Positions 1 to 9,164 of a stretch of 12,358 nt of DNA are shown here, in pieces. The notes beneath the pieces were generated by a model, which was not told the origin of the DNA, searched no databases, and worked only from the letters and a program-made list of their open reading frames with translations. Source of the stretch: an uncultured Treponema sp. (lineage in GTDB: Bacteria > Spirochaetota > Spirochaetia > Treponematales > Treponemataceae); contig CAJOQA010000280.1 of the NCBI GenBank assembly GCA_905236465.1, positions 1-12,358 of the forward strand, read 5' to 3'. The position numbers and the translations under genes were made by a program. The stretch's first letter is position 1. Every line of letters starts with the position of its first letter.

Positions 1-827
1 CCATCAGGGTAGCCCCTTCCGTCGTAGCGTTCGTGATGCCATCTGCATATTTCATGCGCATAGGAAAGCAGGGGATCATTTTTTGCGGCCGGTATCTTCT
101 TTATTATATTCGCCCCTACAGCAGAATGTGTTTTCATAATCTCGTATTCTTCCGCGGTAAGCTTTCCCCTTTTATTCAATATATGCTCAGGGATAACAAT
201 TTTTCCTATGTCGTGCAGGGAAGATGCCATGCAGATTAAAGAAATCTCCTGCTTGCTCATTTTATAGCTTATATTCTTTTTGCAGACAGTCTCCAAAAGA
301 ATTTCTGTTATGGCATTTATATGAAGGACATGCAGTCCGCTTTCCCCATTGCGGAATTCAACAAGATTGCTTAAAAGTGAAAGCATCATATTGTTGTTCT
401 TCTGCTTTTCCCTGATTTGATCTTCAACCAACTTTTCAAGCCTGCGCTGCTTAGCATAGAGCACAAGCGTATTCTTAACCCTCCGCTTTACAATGTTTGC
501 ATCAAAGGGGCGGGTAATATAATCAGTGGCACCAAGCTCGTAGGCCTTCCGCACATACTGGGGGGAATTTTCAGAAGAAATCATAAGGACTGGAACAGAA
601 TCAAAAAGACTCTTTTTTGACATTTCCTCCAAAACCCCAAAGCCATCAAGTCCGGGCATAACAACATCAAGCAAAAGAAGGCTTATGTCAATCAGAGGGT
701 CTTCCAAAACAGAAAGCACGTCCCTTCCATCCGCCACTTCTAGAACATCAAATTCCTCGCTGAGCATTTGCGAAAGAATCAGGCGGTTCATATCAGAATC
801 ATCTGCAACTAGTATCTTTTTTCTCAT
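1..827 (-). CDS. Response regulator with HD-GYP c-di-GMP phosphodiesterase domain (3' end beyond window)
   Basis: Predicted cytoplasmic response regulator that hydrolyses cyclic-di-GMP when its receiver is phosphorylated. I translated it from the ATG at 827. Residues 1-120 are a REC domain with acidic pair D9/D10, phosphoacceptor D54 and switch S84. The near-invariant Lys is Arg instead (R106 in TDYITRPF). A helical linker (about 125-150) leads to an HD-GYP domain with H205/D206 in SLHDIGKI, then a MKTHSAVGA segment, then HHERYDGRGYP, after which the window ends. The metal-ligand His and Asp residues visible so far are intact. An AGGAG Shine-Dalgarno (835-839) lies 7 bases before the ATG, and the upstream kinase's stop is only 12 bp away, so this is the last visible gene of the operon. 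Its REC closely resembles the N-terminal REC of that kinase, indicating duplication. About 275 residues are visible, and the C-terminus is missing because of the window edge. The family is very sure; in vivo activity is inferred. Confidence 0.93.
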   Translation of the reverse strand, partial: MRKKILVADDSDMNRLILSQMLSEEFDVLEVADGRDVLSVLEDPLIDISLLLLDVVMPGLDGFGVLEEMSKKSLFDSVPVLMISSENSPQYVRKAYELGATDYITRPFDANIVKRRVKNTLVLYAKQRRLEKLVEDQIREKQKNNNMMLSLLSNLVEFRNGESGLHVLHINAITEILLETVCKKNISYKMSKQEISLICMASSLHDIGKIVIPEHILNKRGKLTAEEYEIMKTHSAVGANIIKKIPAAKNDPLLSYAHEICRWHHERYDGRGYPD

Positions 828-839
828 ATTCACTCTCCT

Positions 840-3089
840 CTAAGATAAAAGGGCAAGAACCTTATCAGCTTGCTTACTAGAAAGAGCTTCTTTTATTTTT
901 TCAAGAAGATTTTTTTCATTTTCAGTCAAATCATATTTTTCAAGCAACTGAACTATATAAGAAGCGTTGTCAAAATCCTGCCCCTCAAGACATTCCTGCA
1001 TCTGGGAAAGGGCTTCCTTAAATTCACCTTCTGCAATAGTCTCTGCGTTTTCTTCAATTTGCTCTACAGCACTTTCTTCATTATATAAAAGTGCAAGACG
1101 ATCCAGGTAACTTCTGTAAAGGGCAAGTAAGGCAGGAGTCCTGTGTCTTATCTGCCTGGCATCCTTTTTGTTTCCACACTGCTCAAGATACAGGGCATCT
1201 TCAGAAAGCAAGGTCGCGCCAACAAGCCTTGCAGAACTCTTTAGCGCGTGAACTGCAACGGTAAAGTTTTTCCAGTCGCTTTCTGCTGCAAAACGTTCTA
1301 TGGCAGCAGACTTGCTTTCTATGCAGTCATAGAAGTCTTTTAAAACTTCCTGAAAAATATCAGCAGAGCCACAATTGTTAAGGGCAACAACAGTATCGAT
1401 GCCGGCTATTTTGGGCATCTTTATTCCGTTTTGGAAAGACGAAGTTGCAGGGCTACTTTCTTTTACCTCTTCTTTTTTCTCTTTCTCTCCCCCTATTGAG
1501 CCGACAAAACTCTTTTCAATCAGATTTGAAGGCAGATACTTGAGCAGCATCTGCTCTAGCTTAGAACCGTCAACGGGCTTAGAAAGATAGTCAGAGAAAC
1601 CTTCGTCCAAGAACATTTTCCGAGCTCCGGAAACAGCATTAGCGGTAAGGGCAATGGCAGGGCAGACACACTTATTGCTGCCGTCAAGTTTTTCCAAAGC
1701 GTGGAAGGTTTCTATACCGTCCATACCAGGCATCAAGTGGTCAATAAAAATTATGTCATACCGATTTGCGGCGGCAAGGGCAAGGGCTGTAAAGCCACTG
1801 GGCGCAGTATCAATTTTTACCTGGGTCTGCTTAAGCAGTCCCTTAAAAACAGTAAGGTTCATGTTGTTGTCATCAATAACAAGAATCTTTGCATTCGGTG
1901 CCCTAAAACTTTCCTTGTAAGAAGAAGTTTGTTTCATTGCCTTTTGGTAGGCTTCAGAAAAATCCCCCAAGGGCTCCCTGCTCACAACCTTTTGCTTTAT
2001 GGTAAAAGAAAATTCTGAGCCCTTACCATACACACTGTCAACAAGGAGCTTTGAATCCATAAGGCGGAGAAGTTGCTGCACAATATTCATGCCAAGCCCA
2101 GTACCTTCAATGCTACGGTTCCGCTTTTCTTCTATACGTTCAAAGGCATGAAAGAGGCGGGGAATATCTTCTTTTTTTATGCCGATTCCCGTGTCCTTTA
2201 CCTTTACGTGCATCAGGATATTCTCTTCATCAAAATCCTGCCAGGTAATAGAAAGGGTGACTGAACCTTTTTTTGTGTACTTTACACCGTTCGTAAGAAG
2301 ATTCAAAATGCACTGCTTGATTCTTGTATCATCACCAAAGAGACCGTTGGGAATATCACCGGCAATATCAACCTTAAACTCTATGCCACGATCAGATGAA
2401 TACTTCGCAATCATATTCACAAGATCGTTGATAAGACCGCTGACTTCATACGAAACAGGCAGCAGATCAATTTTTCCCAATTCTATTTTTGAAAAGTCCA
2501 GGATATCGTTGACCAAAGAAAGCAAAGACTTACCGGCACTCTTAATATCATTTGCATACGTTTGTATAGCAGGATCCGTGCACTCACGCAAAATCATCTC
2601 ATCAAGGCCTAAAACCGCGTTTATGGGAGTGCGGATTTCGTGGGACATATTTGTTAGAAAAGCAGTCTTTGCGTTGTTAGCTTCTGCAAGTTCCCGCTGC
2701 CTAGAGTAGACCATAAGGGTATTCATAACCCTTTTGCGGATTATAACGATATTAAAGGGGCGGGTTATGTAATCTGTAGCTCCAAGTTCATAAGCCTTGC
2801 TGATAAACGAAGATGAATTCTCTGCCGAAATAATTACAACCGGAATAGTCTGAATTGCATTAGACTCATTCATTGCCTGAAGAACATCAAAACCGTCCAT
2901 TATGGGCATAACAACATCAAGCAGCATGAGGCTTATATTTTGAGAAGGATCGTTTACCTTTTCCAAGGCATCCCTCCCGTTGTCCACTTCAAGAACTTCA
3001 AATTCCCTGCCCAACATCTCAGACAAAATCAAGCGGTTTACATCTGAATCATCTGCTATCAAGATTTTCTTTCTTGTATCATTTTCCAT
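840..3089 (-). CDS. Soluble hybrid histidine kinase, REC-HisKA-HATPase_c-REC-HPt
   Basis: A 749-residue multi-domain phosphorelay kinase with no membrane segment, so cytoplasmic. Domains in order: REC1 (about 6-125; D13/D14, D58, S88, with Arg110 in place of the usual Lys); a short linker; HisKA with H150 in NMSHEIRTP; HATPase_c (about 245-365; N box N267, G1 DTGIG at 299-303, G2 GTGLGM at 329-334); REC2 (about 400-517; D406/D407, phosphoacceptor D450, K504); HPt (about 565-665; H614 in AVHALKSSA); and a helical tail (about 675-749) of unknown role. All catalytic and phosphotransfer residues are present. The ATG overlaps the end of the upstream kinase gene by 11 bp and has a strong AGGAGG (3099-3104) 9 bases upstream, so translation is coupled. 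A REC at the N-terminus makes this a kinase that is itself a phosphorylation target. The HPt could pass phosphate to the downstream HD-GYP regulator, which is inferred from gene order and domain content. Confidence 0.95.
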   Translation of the reverse strand: MENDTRKKILIADDSDVNRLILSEMLGREFEVLEVDNGRDALEKVNDPSQNISLMLLDVVMPIMDGFDVLQAMNESNAIQTIPVVIISAENSSSFISKAYELGATDYITRPFNIVIIRKRVMNTLMVYSRQRELAEANNAKTAFLTNMSHEIRTPINAVLGLDEMILRECTDPAIQTYANDIKSAGKSLLSLVNDILDFSKIELGKIDLLPVSYEVSGLINDLVNMIAKYSSDRGIEFKVDIAGDIPNGLFGDDTRIKQCILNLLTNGVKYTKKGSVTLSITWQDFDEENILMHVKVKDTGIGIKKEDIPRLFHAFERIEEKRNRSIEGTGLGMNIVQQLLRLMDSKLLVDSVYGKGSEFSFTIKQKVVSREPLGDFSEAYQKAMKQTSSYKESFRAPNAKILVIDDNNMNLTVFKGLLKQTQVKIDTAPSGFTALALAAANRYDIIFIDHLMPGMDGIETFHALEKLDGSNKCVCPAIALTANAVSGARKMFLDEGFSDYLSKPVDGSKLEQMLLKYLPSNLIEKSFVGSIGGEKEKKEEVKESSPATSSFQNGIKMPKIAGIDTVVALNNCGSADIFQEVLKDFYDCIESKSAAIERFAAESDWKNFTVAVHALKSSARLVGATLLSEDALYLEQCGNKKDARQIRHRTPALLALYRSYLDRLALLYNEESAVEQIEENAETIAEGEFKEALSQMQECLEGQDFDNASYIVQLLEKYDLTENEKNLLEKIKEALSSKQADKVLALLS

Positions 3090-6000
3090 CTGTTACCGCC
3101 TCCTCTTTTATTGTAGTAACTTTTTGCAAAAGAATTTTTAATTTATCCGGATTAATGGGCTTGGTCAAAAAAGAATTAACCCCTGCATCCAAGGCCCTCT
3201 GTTTTGCCTCATCAAAAGCATCGGCAGTCATTGCCGCAATATACACACTTTTCCCGTCCTCGCGTCCACTTTCCCGTATCAGCCTTGTAGCCTCATAACC
3301 GTCCATAACAGGCATCTGAATATCCATCAGGATAAGGGAATACTCATTTTCAGTTGACTGCAGGAAGGTGTCCACGGCCTGCCTTCCGTTCTCCACATGC
3401 ACAAGATTATGGCACATTTTTTCTAGGATGCGGATCATTATCTCAGCATTTATAGCATTGTCCTCAGATATAAGGATTTTTCCGTCAAAGTGAAAATCCT
3501 TATCCTCAATAAGGACACCTTCTTGATTCTCTTCATCCTTTTTACGGACATATCTTAGGGGAATCGAAACTGTAACAGAAGTTCCTTCTCCCAAGTCACT
3601 TTCAATCTCAATAGTGCCCTTCATCAAAGTAATCATTTTCTTTACGATTGAAAGACCTAAACCGGTTCCTGTAATTCCTTTGGGCCGGTGAATATTGTCA
3701 TATTCCTGGGAAAAATCCTCGAACATGTGCTTTTGGAATTCCTTGCTCATTCCAATTCCGTTATCAACAATCTGGTAACACAGGTTAAACCCCCCGTCTT
3801 CAGAAACGGTAGACTTTGAGATATACTTTATCGTTCCCCCTTCAGGTGTATACTTTACCGCGTTAGAAAGAATATTCAATGTAATCTGATTCAGTCTGAC
3901 TTTATCCACAACAGGGAAAATGTCAGCATTTTCATAAGACAGGGATATTTCAAACTGCTGATTTTTTTCAGCGCACATAGGTTCCATTATGGAACAAATG
4001 CCATCCTTATACTCCTTAAAAGAACAGGGGGTAGGGTTCAGCTTAACTGCCCCGCTATCTAGTTTAGAAATATCTAGAACGTCATTTATAAGGGACAAAA
4101 GAAACTGGCTGGAACTGTCTATGCGGTTAAGATCACGGACTAGATTATCCTTAACATCTATATCTTGTCGGGCAAATTTCGTAAGATTTTGAATTGCCCC
4201 AATAGGGGTCCTGATGTCATGGCTTATGCGGGAAACAAATTCGCTCTTTGCCCTGTTAGCAATTTCTGCATTGTTAAGGGCAGTCCTAAGCTCGTGCATC
4301 TGATGCAGATTCTGCTCGTACTGATCGGTTACGTCAGAAACGAAAATAATTATCCTAGTTTTCAGGTCGTCCAGGTAGCAGTACTGGAACATTTTCCTAA
4401 GCCGGTCCCCCTTTTCGTTTACAAAGCTAATCGAATATGAAAACTGATTGTTATTGTTAAGCTCCTTGCATATATTTTCTAGGCTGATAGCTTTTTCTGC
4501 CTTTTCTTTGCTTTCTAACACAACGGTAACATATTCCATGTTATCTAAAAAGTCTAGATAAGAGCCAGTCTCATTCTGCACAACAGAACCTGCATTTGCC
4601 GCAAAAAGTTTGTAAAGCCTACTCTTAACATTTACGATGCAGATTGCTTCGTAAACAAAAGATGTAATGCGGTTTATTATAAGCTGCTCATTTCTTTTAC
4701 GGGTATTGTCATAAATGTAGAGGAACATTTCAATGTCACCGCTTTCAGGGGAAGCCAAAAGCCTTGTATCTGACCGTAGCCACATTCCATCTTCACCTAG
4801 ATCCTTACAGAAGAAAACCCTTACAAAATTACGCTCTCCTTCCACATACTTTTTAAGTATATAGGAACGGTCTAACTTTATTTCATCAGGCGCAAAGGAA
4901 TTATTTATGTAGCCAGTAAAAGAAATTTCATGGCTCTGGGGGCTGCTTTCCAAAAGCAAATCCTTAGTCAAATTAAAGCGCAGGCGGCTCCTAAGTTCTG
5001 AATCATTATAAGAGTGAAAAAAGGAAAGCTCCTGATAGTAAGCATCGTGTAAAATAGAATCTTCCGTAATATCCTGTCCTGCCCCGCAAGCCCTGATTGG
5101 CTTTCCATCCTCATCAAATTCAACTGAATAGGCAATCTTTATTGTGCATAAACTGCTTTGCAAACCCGACTTCAAATTCAATATTGCGGTAGCCTTCTTT
5201 TCACCAGAGCGAATCTTTGAGCTTACTTCATCAAGGGCCGCATAATCAGATTCAGAAATTATAGAACGGATAAAATTATACAAGTCCGGAATGACATGGG
5301 GAATATTATATTTCTTACTAAACTCAATAGTGAAGGGGTTATTAAAAAGAACTGCGCTTCCATCCTCTAAGTTCAGTTCCCACAAAAAAAGGGATGCGCT
5401 TTCAAGAGCTGTCTCATAAGTGCTGCGCAGGGTCCTTTCCCTAAAGGAAACGGACTTTAGCGTTTCAGTCTGCACCTTAAGGGTTCTGTTGGAGGAACGA
5501 GCAGAATGAACCAGATAGTACAGGGCAGAAAGAAGAAGGACCAAAATAACGGCTATAACATAACATATATACTTATTTGGCTGCCAACCAAACGAAGGCT
5601 TTAATAAAATAGTCCACAGTTTTTGCCCCAACATAAAGTGGTGGTCTATGGGGTTATCAATTTTACCCTTAAAATTCTCGCAGATAAAAATCTGCCTGTT
5701 CAAGTTAGTGTTCTTGAAAATACGGAAATTGATGTCAAAAGAAATAATGCCATCCAATTTGCTGGTTTTAAAAATCTCGCTTAACAAAACCTGCTCAAGG
5801 ACAAAGCCCCAAAAATAATTCTGATCACCTGAAGAAAGAAAAACCGGATGGTAGATAATAAAATACTTTTCTGTATCATCAAAATAATAAGGACCTGATA
5901 TAACGCATTTTTTAGATTCCCAGGCATAGTTAGCATCAGTGGAGTCATAGGTCAAAGAGGCGTTTGAAGGAAAGGTTAAAACGCTTCCATCTTCAGGGCG

Positions 6001-6279
6001 CAGCTGAAAAGATTTTACCCCCTCTATTTTATTTAAAAGAAGCTTTGAAACTTTTTCAAAGTCCTCAACATTCCCGTTATTTACATCCAAAAAATCCCTT
6101 GCCTGCTCCACTAAAAGAGATGCTTGGGCAAAATTCTGAGAAAAAGCCTCCGCAATAGCAGCCACTGCATATTCACTGCGTTTTCTTAAAACCTCCTCGC
6201 TAATTCTAATGAACCAATTAGCAAGAGATAAAAAAACAAAAAGAAGCAAAACAAATACAAGCGCAAGACTTTTTTTCAT
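3079..6279 (-). CDS. Membrane hybrid sensor histidine kinase with CHASE-like periplasmic domain and C-terminal REC
   Basis: A 1066-residue inner-membrane sensor kinase, counted from the ATG at 6279. TM1 (about 5-24) and TM2 (about 237-258) flank a roughly 210-residue periplasmic domain. Its FQLRPEDGSVLTFPSN, SGPYYF and HPVF...FWGFV segments look like a CHASE-type ligand sensor (moderate certainty). Cytoplasmic PAS or PAS-like segments follow at about 290-410, 415-530 and 540-655, two of them ending in QDIT/SDVT PAC-like motifs. Then come HisKA (H687 in RISHDIRTP), HATPase_c (N806; DNGIG from 839; GTGLGL at 871-876) and REC (E939/D940, phosphoacceptor D986, T1018, K1040). No HPt domain is present, so phosphate must leave through a partner; the HPt of the next gene is the obvious candidate. 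A start 9 bases upstream (GTG at 6288) is possible but would sit within the Shine-Dalgarno. The gene begins just after the upstream EAL gene's stop and overlaps the next gene by 11 bp. Confidence 0.93.
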   Translation of the reverse strand: MKKSLALVFVLLLFVFLSLANWFIRISEEVLRKRSEYAVAAIAEAFSQNFAQASLLVEQARDFLDVNNGNVEDFEKVSKLLLNKIEGVKSFQLRPEDGSVLTFPSNASLTYDSTDANYAWESKKCVISGPYYFDDTEKYFIIYHPVFLSSGDQNYFWGFVLEQVLLSEIFKTSKLDGIISFDINFRIFKNTNLNRQIFICENFKGKIDNPIDHHFMLGQKLWTILLKPSFGWQPNKYICYVIAVILVLLLSALYYLVHSARSSNRTLKVQTETLKSVSFRERTLRSTYETALESASLFLWELNLEDGSAVLFNNPFTIEFSKKYNIPHVIPDLYNFIRSIISESDYAALDEVSSKIRSGEKKATAILNLKSGLQSSLCTIKIAYSVEFDEDGKPIRACGAGQDITEDSILHDAYYQELSFFHSYNDSELRSRLRFNLTKDLLLESSPQSHEISFTGYINNSFAPDEIKLDRSYILKKYVEGERNFVRVFFCKDLGEDGMWLRSDTRLLASPESGDIEMFLYIYDNTRKRNEQLIINRITSFVYEAICIVNVKSRLYKLFAANAGSVVQNETGSYLDFLDNMEYVTVVLESKEKAEKAISLENICKELNNNNQFSYSISFVNEKGDRLRKMFQYCYLDDLKTRIIIFVSDVTDQYEQNLHQMHELRTALNNAEIANRAKSEFVSRISHDIRTPIGAIQNLTKFARQDIDVKDNLVRDLNRIDSSSQFLLSLINDVLDISKLDSGAVKLNPTPCSFKEYKDGICSIMEPMCAEKNQQFEISLSYENADIFPVVDKVRLNQITLNILSNAVKYTPEGGTIKYISKSTVSEDGGFNLCYQIVDNGIGMSKEFQKHMFEDFSQEYDNIHRPKGITGTGLGLSIVKKMITLMKGTIEIESDLGEGTSVTVSIPLRYVRKKDEENQEGVLIEDKDFHFDGKILISEDNAINAEIMIRILEKMCHNLVHVENGRQAVDTFLQSTENEYSLILMDIQMPVMDGYEATRLIRESGREDGKSVYIAAMTADAFDEAKQRALDAGVNSFLTKPINPDKLKILLQKVTTIKEEAVTDGK

Positions 6280-6287
6280 CACCGCCA

Positions 6288-6292
6288 CCCCT
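6288..6292 (-). promoter_or_regulatory. Shine-Dalgarno AGGGG deciding the sensor kinase start
   Basis: On the minus strand, AGGGG runs directly from the TAG stop of the EAL gene and lies 8 bases before the ATG at 6279. The in-frame GTG whose first base is 6288 would leave no spacing from this site, so the ATG is preferred. The overlap of stop codon and ribosome site suggests translational coupling. Confidence 0.65.
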
Positions 6293-9164
6293 AGATATGA
6301 GATGCCACATAAGCAGTAAAATCATCTACCATCAACGGTTTTGAATAAAAATATCCCTGGGCTAAATCGCACTTTATCCGCTTAAGGATTTCCACCTGCT
6401 CCTTAGTCTCAACCCCTTCGCAAACACTGGTCTTGCAAAGTTCCCTGACCATGCTGACCATCTGCGTCAAGATTATCATTGAATCCTTAGATTTTTCAGC
6501 CTGACGCAAGAAACGCTGGTCAAACTTTATTACGTCTACAGGTATTTCAGAAAGCATATTAAGCGAAGATTCACCAGAACCAAAGTCATCCATGTTCACC
6601 TTAAAGCCAGCCTGACGCAAAAGCTCGGTCATACGGACAAGGCGCTCGTTGCTCATGCCGGCAAAACGTTCAACAATCTCAAGCTCTACAAGGCTGGGGT
6701 CCAAAGAATATTCACTGAACTTGCTGACAAAATTATTCACAAAGTGGGCAGGGTCATGGTGCAACCTAGACACATTCACTGATATGGGAACTAAAGGCTT
6801 ACCTGCCTTTTTCTGCTCGTCAAGGTATTCAAAAACACACTGGTACACGTAAAAGTCCAACTTAGAGACATAACCGTTCTTTTCAAAGACTGGTATAAAA
6901 ATATCTGGGCGGACAATGCCGTAGTCCTTGCTCTTCCACCGAACAAGTGCCTCTGCCCCCTTAATCTTACCGTCAGTCAGGCTGACCTTAGGCTGGTAGA
7001 CAACAAAAAACTCCCTGTCGGCAAAGGCCTGCTTTACGCTGGATTCAATTTTCTGCTCAAGCTCCCACTGCTTGTGAACCTGGTCATCAAAAAGGGCTAG
7101 GTTAGAATAAATTCCGTTAGAAGAAGATTTTCTTGCATAGCTTGACTGCATCATCATCGAATCCGCTTCTAAAAGTCTTTTTTCCGAAGCAGAAAAAGCG
7201 CAACCGCCGTGAATAACAGCGGGCATCCCCTTCACGGAAAGGGAAGCCTGGACAGTTTGCAGCAAATGGTGTACATGCCTTACCCCATCAGATACATTGG
7301 GGCTGCTTTTTTGCAAGACATAAAAAGAGTCCGCGTAGGTTCTCGCAAGCAGGGAAGTAGACTTTTTCCCCTCAAGTTTCTGCAATTCATTTGCCACGAC
7401 CTTTAGCATCTGGTCGCCATACGTGGCTGTATTAACCTGATTTACAAGGGAGAAATTTCGTATGTTGACCTCTGCCATAATAAAGGGAATGCGGGGGTTA
7501 AGCTCAAGCAGGCGGTTTGCCCTGCTCTTAAAGCCTTCACCGCTTAGCAAACCGGTCAAGGGGTCTGTTTCTATTTTCTTCTTATATTTCTTTGCCTTCA
7601 GCAATGAGAAAATCGTAGTCTGTATAACAACAAGGATAGCGGCAAGGGCAAAACCTAAAAGAATCCAGAATTTCTTTACGGACCGTGCAGTCTTAGCCTT
7701 CGTGTACATGCCCCACTCATCTAGCAGACTTGAATAAAATTCAAAGGGCAACTGACTAAAGGTCTTGTTTAGCATGGACACGATAAGGGCAGACTTATCG
7801 CCTTCGTAAACCCCTATGCAAAGGGGAACACGGTAAGAAATCTTAGTCTGGTTCTTTAAGCGGGGGTAATCCTCAATGTCATTTATGCGGAGCAAGAAAA
7901 AGTCTTCAACCAAAGCCCCGTCAACCTGCCCCTGAGAAGCCAGCTCTAGACATTCATCAACAGAATCACAAAGCCTATAGTCAAAGGGCCGGAACTTTTC
8001 CCTAAAATAGGGAAGAAATTTAAGGATATTTGCAGTTATAGCGATTGTTGCCCTGTCATTTGAAAAGGCATTGAAATGCCTGTCATACATATAAGGCTTT
8101 TCAATATTGTTTAAAGAAACATCGGGGGAACAGATAACCCTAATAGGAATAGAGGCAAAGGGGGTCGTAAAAAGCACCCCCTTCTCCTCCATCTCCCGTG
8201 AATATGTCATCTTGAATATGGTGGATTCCCTTAAGGCCTCTTCCTTTGAGGCAACAATGTCCTCTGCCTGCTCAAACTCAAGCCCCGAAATATCTGAAAT
8301 CTTATCCCAAAAGTTCCTATTTATATTAGAAAAGACCGGCAGTATGTTGTTTTCAGTGACCAAAATCTTTTCAGAAGAAACTACAAAAGCCTGCTCCTCT
8401 TCAGTAAAATTAGAAAAATCATAGGTGGGAATATTATTGTTCTTCATCAAGATAGACAGGCGGAATAGGGGATCTTCATCTGTAAGGGTCTGGTATGCCC
8501 TGTCCAGGTCTGCCTTTATTGAAGGGTCAAAAGTTGCAAAATAGACCGGATAATGGACAAAATTATAGACAACCTTTTCATCGCTTAAGGGGAAGGAACC
8601 TAAAGTTACCCTTAAATCTATTGTCTCTTTAATCAAGAGATTATGGCTGTCCTGTCCTGGAAAAATCGCGTATTTTTTTAAGTGTATATTAAATTCCTTT
8701 TCTATTTCATCCAATTTTTGCTTTTGGAAGGGGTCAGTTGCATAGTAACCTACTACAGCCCCATCTAGGGTTTTTAAATTTCCCATGTTATAGCGGCTAT
8801 CCCCCATACGGGCAGCAAGAACTTGATACTCTGTTCCACAGGGGTAATTGCTAAAAAAAGCCCCCTCGCCTATCCTAGCATCGGTTTTTGTTATGTCATA
8901 GGCTAGGTCTACCCTGCCCCTGACAAGTTCCCTATAGTATGTGCCTTCTGGAATGTCTACCCATTCAAATTCCCAACCACACTTTTCCGCTAAAAGGTTA
9001 AGAAGTTCCCCGTAAGAAGAAGCATTCAGGCCCTTTGTCTCATAAATTTCATAATGCCGCCCTGAAAGTTTGGGTAGGCGTATAGTCCGCCCAAAGACAA
9101 AAAAGGCTGAAAGCGCGGAGAATAATATATAAACTATAGCTTTTTTTACAAATAATTTTCCCAT
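6291..9164 (-). CDS. Membrane c-di-GMP phosphodiesterase: SBP_bac_3 x2, TM, degenerate GGDEF, EAL
   Basis: A 957-residue membrane protein predicted to cleave c-di-GMP to pGpG in response to a periplasmic ligand. An N-terminal hydrophobic segment (about 8-25) serves as signal or anchor. It is followed by two tandem SBP_bac_3-type solute-binding folds (about 28-245 and 262-490), a TM helix (about 498-522), a GGDEF fold (about 533-690) and an EAL domain (about 705-950). In the GGDEF fold the signature is Y610-A-D-S-F614, the usual metal-binding acidic site reads AEVNIRNF, and no RxxD inhibitory site precedes it, so cyclase activity is very unlikely. The EAL domain keeps Q724, E738 (EAL), N797, E829, D859/D860, K880, E916 and Q936, so it should be active. 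SBP_bac_3 domains usually bind amino acids or other small polar solutes; the ligand here is unknown. The ATG overlaps the upstream stop as TAATG, with only a weak ribosome site, which suggests coupled translation. Confidence 0.93.
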   Translation of the reverse strand: MGKLFVKKAIVYILFSALSAFFVFGRTIRLPKLSGRHYEIYETKGLNASSYGELLNLLAEKCGWEFEWVDIPEGTYYRELVRGRVDLAYDITKTDARIGEGAFFSNYPCGTEYQVLAARMGDSRYNMGNLKTLDGAVVGYYATDPFQKQKLDEIEKEFNIHLKKYAIFPGQDSHNLLIKETIDLRVTLGSFPLSDEKVVYNFVHYPVYFATFDPSIKADLDRAYQTLTDEDPLFRLSILMKNNNIPTYDFSNFTEEEQAFVVSSEKILVTENNILPVFSNINRNFWDKISDISGLEFEQAEDIVASKEEALRESTIFKMTYSREMEEKGVLFTTPFASIPIRVICSPDVSLNNIEKPYMYDRHFNAFSNDRATIAITANILKFLPYFREKFRPFDYRLCDSVDECLELASQGQVDGALVEDFFLLRINDIEDYPRLKNQTKISYRVPLCIGVYEGDKSALIVSMLNKTFSQLPFEFYSSLLDEWGMYTKAKTARSVKKFWILLGFALAAILVVIQTTIFSLLKAKKYKKKIETDPLTGLLSGEGFKSRANRLLELNPRIPFIMAEVNIRNFSLVNQVNTATYGDQMLKVVANELQKLEGKKSTSLLARTYADSFYVLQKSSPNVSDGVRHVHHLLQTVQASLSVKGMPAVIHGGCAFSASEKRLLEADSMMMQSSYARKSSSNGIYSNLALFDDQVHKQWELEQKIESSVKQAFADREFFVVYQPKVSLTDGKIKGAEALVRWKSKDYGIVRPDIFIPVFEKNGYVSKLDFYVYQCVFEYLDEQKKAGKPLVPISVNVSRLHHDPAHFVNNFVSKFSEYSLDPSLVELEIVERFAGMSNERLVRMTELLRQAGFKVNMDDFGSGESSLNMLSEIPVDVIKFDQRFLRQAEKSKDSMIILTQMVSMVRELCKTSVCEGVETKEQVEILKRIKCDLAQGYFYSKPLMVDDFTAYVASHI

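Noticed and set aside
2179..2709. Plus-strand open frame of 176 codons within the soluble kinase
   Set aside because: It is antisense to the HisKA and HATPase_c coding region, has no recognisable domain or ribosome site, and its amino-acid make-up looks like a reading-frame shadow.
6280..6288. GTG start at 6288 for the sensor kinase
   Set aside because: It lies in the AGGGG ribosome site and has no spacing of its own; the ATG at 6279 has ideal 8-base spacing.
7300..7600. Active diguanylate cyclase in the EAL protein
   Set aside because: The fold is present but the GGDEF motif, the metal-binding acid and the inhibitory RxxD site are all missing.
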